In this document: positions 61,452 to 64,000 of the stretch, in pieces
How positions within the stretch are numbered: the first letter of the stretch is position 1
Layout of the letters: each line of letters begins with the position of its first letter
From: Nyssa sinensis
Lineage: Eukaryota > Streptophyta > Magnoliopsida > Cornales > Nyssaceae
NCBI GenBank assembly: GCA_008638375.1
Contig: CM018050.1
Span: 28,488,223-28,552,222 of the forward strand
DNA: 64,000 bases
Direction of reading: 5' to 3'
Program-made: the position numbers and the translations under genes
The notes under the pieces: model-generated
Told to the model about the DNA's origin: nothing
Seen by the model: the letters and a program-made list of their open reading frames with translations, nothing else
Databases searched by the model: none

Positions 61452-62420
61452 CTATATATCACCCCTAAGTAATGCTTTCACCCATTCATCCTTCTCATCA
61501 TCAGCAATAGTGAAAAAAAACCAATTGTTTCATGATCACGAGCAATTTGAAGAGTTGCTTTATGAAGCTCAAACATGGAAATAGTAGGCAGCTTCAACAA
61601 TTCTTCATTAATCCTCACCCTCTTCGCAGCAACTATAACATCATAACCCATTGCTTCAGTCAATTTGATCATAGACTCTTTGATCTCCCTGCCCATTGCT
61701 AATCCTACCTCTTTGATTGCTTCTAATAAGTTATCATTGCTGCGACTCCTCCTCCTCCTTTAGCTACAACATTCTTCACTTGAAGTTTTAATATTATGTG
61801 TTGGTGCAAAAGAGAGTGATGCATCATTTTCATCCAATCCATCTCCTGTCTTAGTCTCATTTTCTGCACCTTCTTTATCAAGTTCTTCCACAACTTCTGC
61901 AGTGGTTTGAGCATTCCTCCTAGTTGCTCGATCTTTTCCAAATATGATGAAAAGTTCCACAAAATGGGGTAAAGATTTATGTTTGAACATAGCTGCACCC
62001 TTGTGACTCTACAAACAAACCACACAAAGAAATTATTATCAAAATAAAACATGTAATGTAAATAAAAAATTACACTTATCTTTATGTATTCTTCCCACAC
62101 AGGTGGCTCTGCAACCACACATTTCTTATCATTATCCCAGCCAAACCCATTTGTGTTAGGCCCATATAACATGTCATAAACAATATTGAAATCTCTCTTC
62201 ATTGTTTTGATTCTTGATTCTATGTGTGGTTTTGCCTTAATTCCCACTCCAGGCAACTTCACATTCAATTCTCTTTCCACAACATTATAAAACCCAAGCT
62301 TAAAACCATTATCTGCTCTATGATTTCTAGTATTAACAGCATGAAACATGGCTTCAATGAGCTTCTCATCCTCATTTTCAGTCCATTTTTTTTTTATTTT
62401 TTCCTGATCCTCGATTTTCC
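61452..62420 (-). pseudogene. Harbinger Myb/SANT-like protein
   Basis: The minus strand reads KWTENEDEKLIEAMFHAV, RADNGFKLGFYNVVEREL, HIESRIKTMKRDFNIVYDML and FGWDNDKKCVVAEPPVWEEY (Myb_DNA-bind_3-like trihelix). A small intron of about 65 bp follows near 62015-62080, then AAMFKHKSLPHFVELFIIFG and FGKDRATRRNAQTTAEVVEE. It ends KEVGLAMGREIKES...KATLQIARDHETIGF. A stop near 61760 and a frameshift at an A8 run near 61515 break it. In this superfamily the protein helps the transposase bind and enter the nucleus. Confidence 0.8.
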
Positions 62421-62629
62421 AATGTTGATGAATTCATTTCTAACACATGCAAAATAAATACTAAGAAGAAAATATAACAATTACTAAAATAAAATCCAAT
62501 AACATCAAGAACATACATTAGCATAATATATCATTCGTAAAAACTCGAACATTAAACCAACAAAATTACAAGAAACTTTTTTTAATTGTTCCACAATAAT
62601 ATAATTAAGAAATTACATTAGAAACAAAT

Positions 62630-63559
62630 TTATCTGCCTTCTCTACTTGCCCTCCAGTCATTATACATTTCGATTGCTAAATTTGCTCTAAATGTACTCC
62701 ATGCATCCAATATCTCAATAGTTGTAATTGGGTCACCATGTACTTCATTAGTTACTTCTTGAGTTTCTAGTTGTTCCTCTAGTGGGTCTACGGGCATCTC
62801 TTTTCTTATGAAATTGTGTAAAAGACAACATGCAATTATAATCCCATTTTGTGTCGTAGTTGGATAAAATGAAGGACTCCTAAGAATCACCCACCACAAC
62901 TTAAGCAACTCCAAACACCTTTCTATCACATTTTTAGCTGCTGAATGCTTCATGTTAAAAAATTCTTCATGAGTAGTTGGTTGGTGTCCCTCCCTCCAAT
63001 CGTTCAGGTGATACCTTTGACCTCTATATGGGGCAAGAAATCCCTCGCCATTTGTGTAACCAGCATCAACAAGGTAATAATAACCTTTAGAAAATAATTC
63101 ACTATTTTTAGTACAAGGAAATTGGAATAATTTAGAAATTGTGTCATATTCTAACACATGTGAAAGATATTTTAGTATCTTAGCGTGTGAGACTCTTAAC
63201 TAACCGTATCACGAAGCACTCTACCATCAGCAGCCGACCCTTCCCAACCCGACAATACATAGATCAATTGCATATCTTGTGAGCATACTCCTAAGACATT
63301 AGTGGCAATTTCATTCTTTCATGTTCGATACCTTGCTTTATCTTCTATAGGAACTTTTACCCTAGTATATGTTCCATTTAAAGCACTTAGACAATTCTAA
63401 TGTTGAAAAAAAAAGTTAAGATTTTATCTAAATGATAATCAAGAAAACCTCAACCCAATAAATATTATATACCTTGAACCATTTCCACCTCTCATCCATG
63501 GAATTTGAGGGAACTGGATCAGATTTTTTACGTAACTCCCTTTCCAATCTTATGAAAGC
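62630..63559 (-). pseudogene. Harbinger transposase (HARBI1-like, DDE_4)
   Basis: The minus strand reads DPVPSNSMDERWKWFK, a short intron (about 63400-63475), then [35 protein letters not shown] and [16 protein letters not shown]. Further on come GYYYLVDAGYTNGEGFLAPY, FFNMKHSAAKNVIERCLELL and ACCLLHNFIRKEM. The first catalytic Asp (usually LDGT) is Asn here. The second Asp (LVDAGY) and the Glu (VIERC) remain. Stops near 63315 and 63200 also kill it. Confidence 0.85.
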
Positions 63560-64000
63560 TGTAGAGACCTAAAAATTGAGGATAAATTTTTTATTTTACC
63601 TGGTAGGACACCATGTATGCACTATTTGCTGATAGGGACACTATACATGTATATTTGGACATAAGTCATATTTAGGAACATATTTAGAGTATTCCATAGA
63701 AGAGAAATATGCTTATAATGTTAAAATATACCTCCTGTAAAAATTTGAACCTAATCGGAGATAGTTTCAAAAACTAGACCATAGAGGGCATTCAGGTGAC
63801 CTGGGTGGATCCGGCCAAACTTGGCCACAAGTGAAAATAAAATTTTTTTGAAAAATATCATTTAAAATTATTTCAAGAACTTTGGCTGAAACAAAATATC
63901 GAATTGCAATGTTTCAGGGGGGGTTGTAATGTAACCGGATCTTGAACTCATTAAGGGCAAAAGGGTCATTTTACTCCTTTGCCCCTTTACTATAAATACA
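63560..64000 (+). repeat. Start of another LTR, cut by window end
   Basis: TGTAGAGACCTAAAAATTGA begins exactly where the transposase frame stops making sense. The sequence runs to CTTTACTATAAATACA at the window end, a TATA-box-like motif as expected in an LTR. The partner LTR and target duplication are outside the window. Confidence 0.5.

Larger units (their letters stand above)
61329..63559 (-). mobile_element. PIF/Harbinger element, decayed
   Basis: Carries the two genes typical of plant PIF/Harbinger: a DDE transposase (62630-63559) and a Myb/SANT-like protein (61452-62420), both on the minus strand. Terminal inverted repeats and a 3-bp target duplication could not be found. The transposase 5' end is cut off by an LTR starting at 63560. 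Confidence 0.8.

Noticed and set aside
1..64000. CRISPR array, bacterial operon or defence system
   Set aside because: No regularly spaced direct repeats with unique spacers and no prokaryotic gene layout; everything recognisable is plant nuclear.

Overview
This is nuclear DNA from a flowering plant, probably a eudicot. It is AT-rich, has spliced genes and plant-type transposons (Ty1/copia, Ty3/gypsy, CACTA, PIF/Harbinger, hAT, L1-like LINEs, tRNA-derived SINEs) and long microsatellites. I see no bacterial genes, no CRISPR array and no tRNA or rRNA gene.

The one convincing host gene is on the minus strand, from 55965 down to 19428. Seven exons join in phase, all with GT-AG introns, into an uninterrupted 600-codon reading frame for a PMT-type (DUF248 / Methyltransf_29) putative S-adenosylmethionine-dependent methyltransferase. 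This is a type II membrane protein family of the Golgi linked to pectin methylation. The gene covers 36.5 kb because five of its six introns are swollen with mobile DNA. Intron 1 alone is 15.8 kb.

Layout. 1-4739: Ty3/gypsy gag remnant, primer-binding site and a 3.6-kb LTR (minus). 4740-7060: inverted, diverged LTR-like sequence. 7060-13476: decayed CACTA (En/Spm) element, itself inserted in a copia pol gene. 13477-14906: copia pol tail, then two related LTRs enclosing a short internal region with an unknown 90-aa ORF. 14907-19427: spacer with microsatellites. 19428-55965: the methyltransferase gene. Its introns hold, among others, two full-length copia elements with 5-bp target duplications (24244-28447 and 45030-49990), two SINEs with target duplications, several LINE 3' ends, two copies of a TIR family with GTGTCC-rich arms, and an Ac-type non-autonomous hAT element. 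55966-58500: upstream spacer. 58500-61328: a truncated second copy of the LTR family at 1136-4739. 61329-63559: decayed PIF/Harbinger element (Myb/SANT ORF plus transposase). 63560-64000: start of another LTR, inserted into that transposase.

Taken together, a constrained gene keeps perfect exons and splice sites inside a TE-dense region. The window shows a layered insertion history, including an element in an element, LTR-PBS duplications and a copia element carrying a foreign coding-like fragment. I did not find a convincing new multi-gene system. The best leads are the short LTR-ORF-LTR unit, the foreign fragment inside the intron-4 copia, and the non-autonomous TIR families with repetitive arms.
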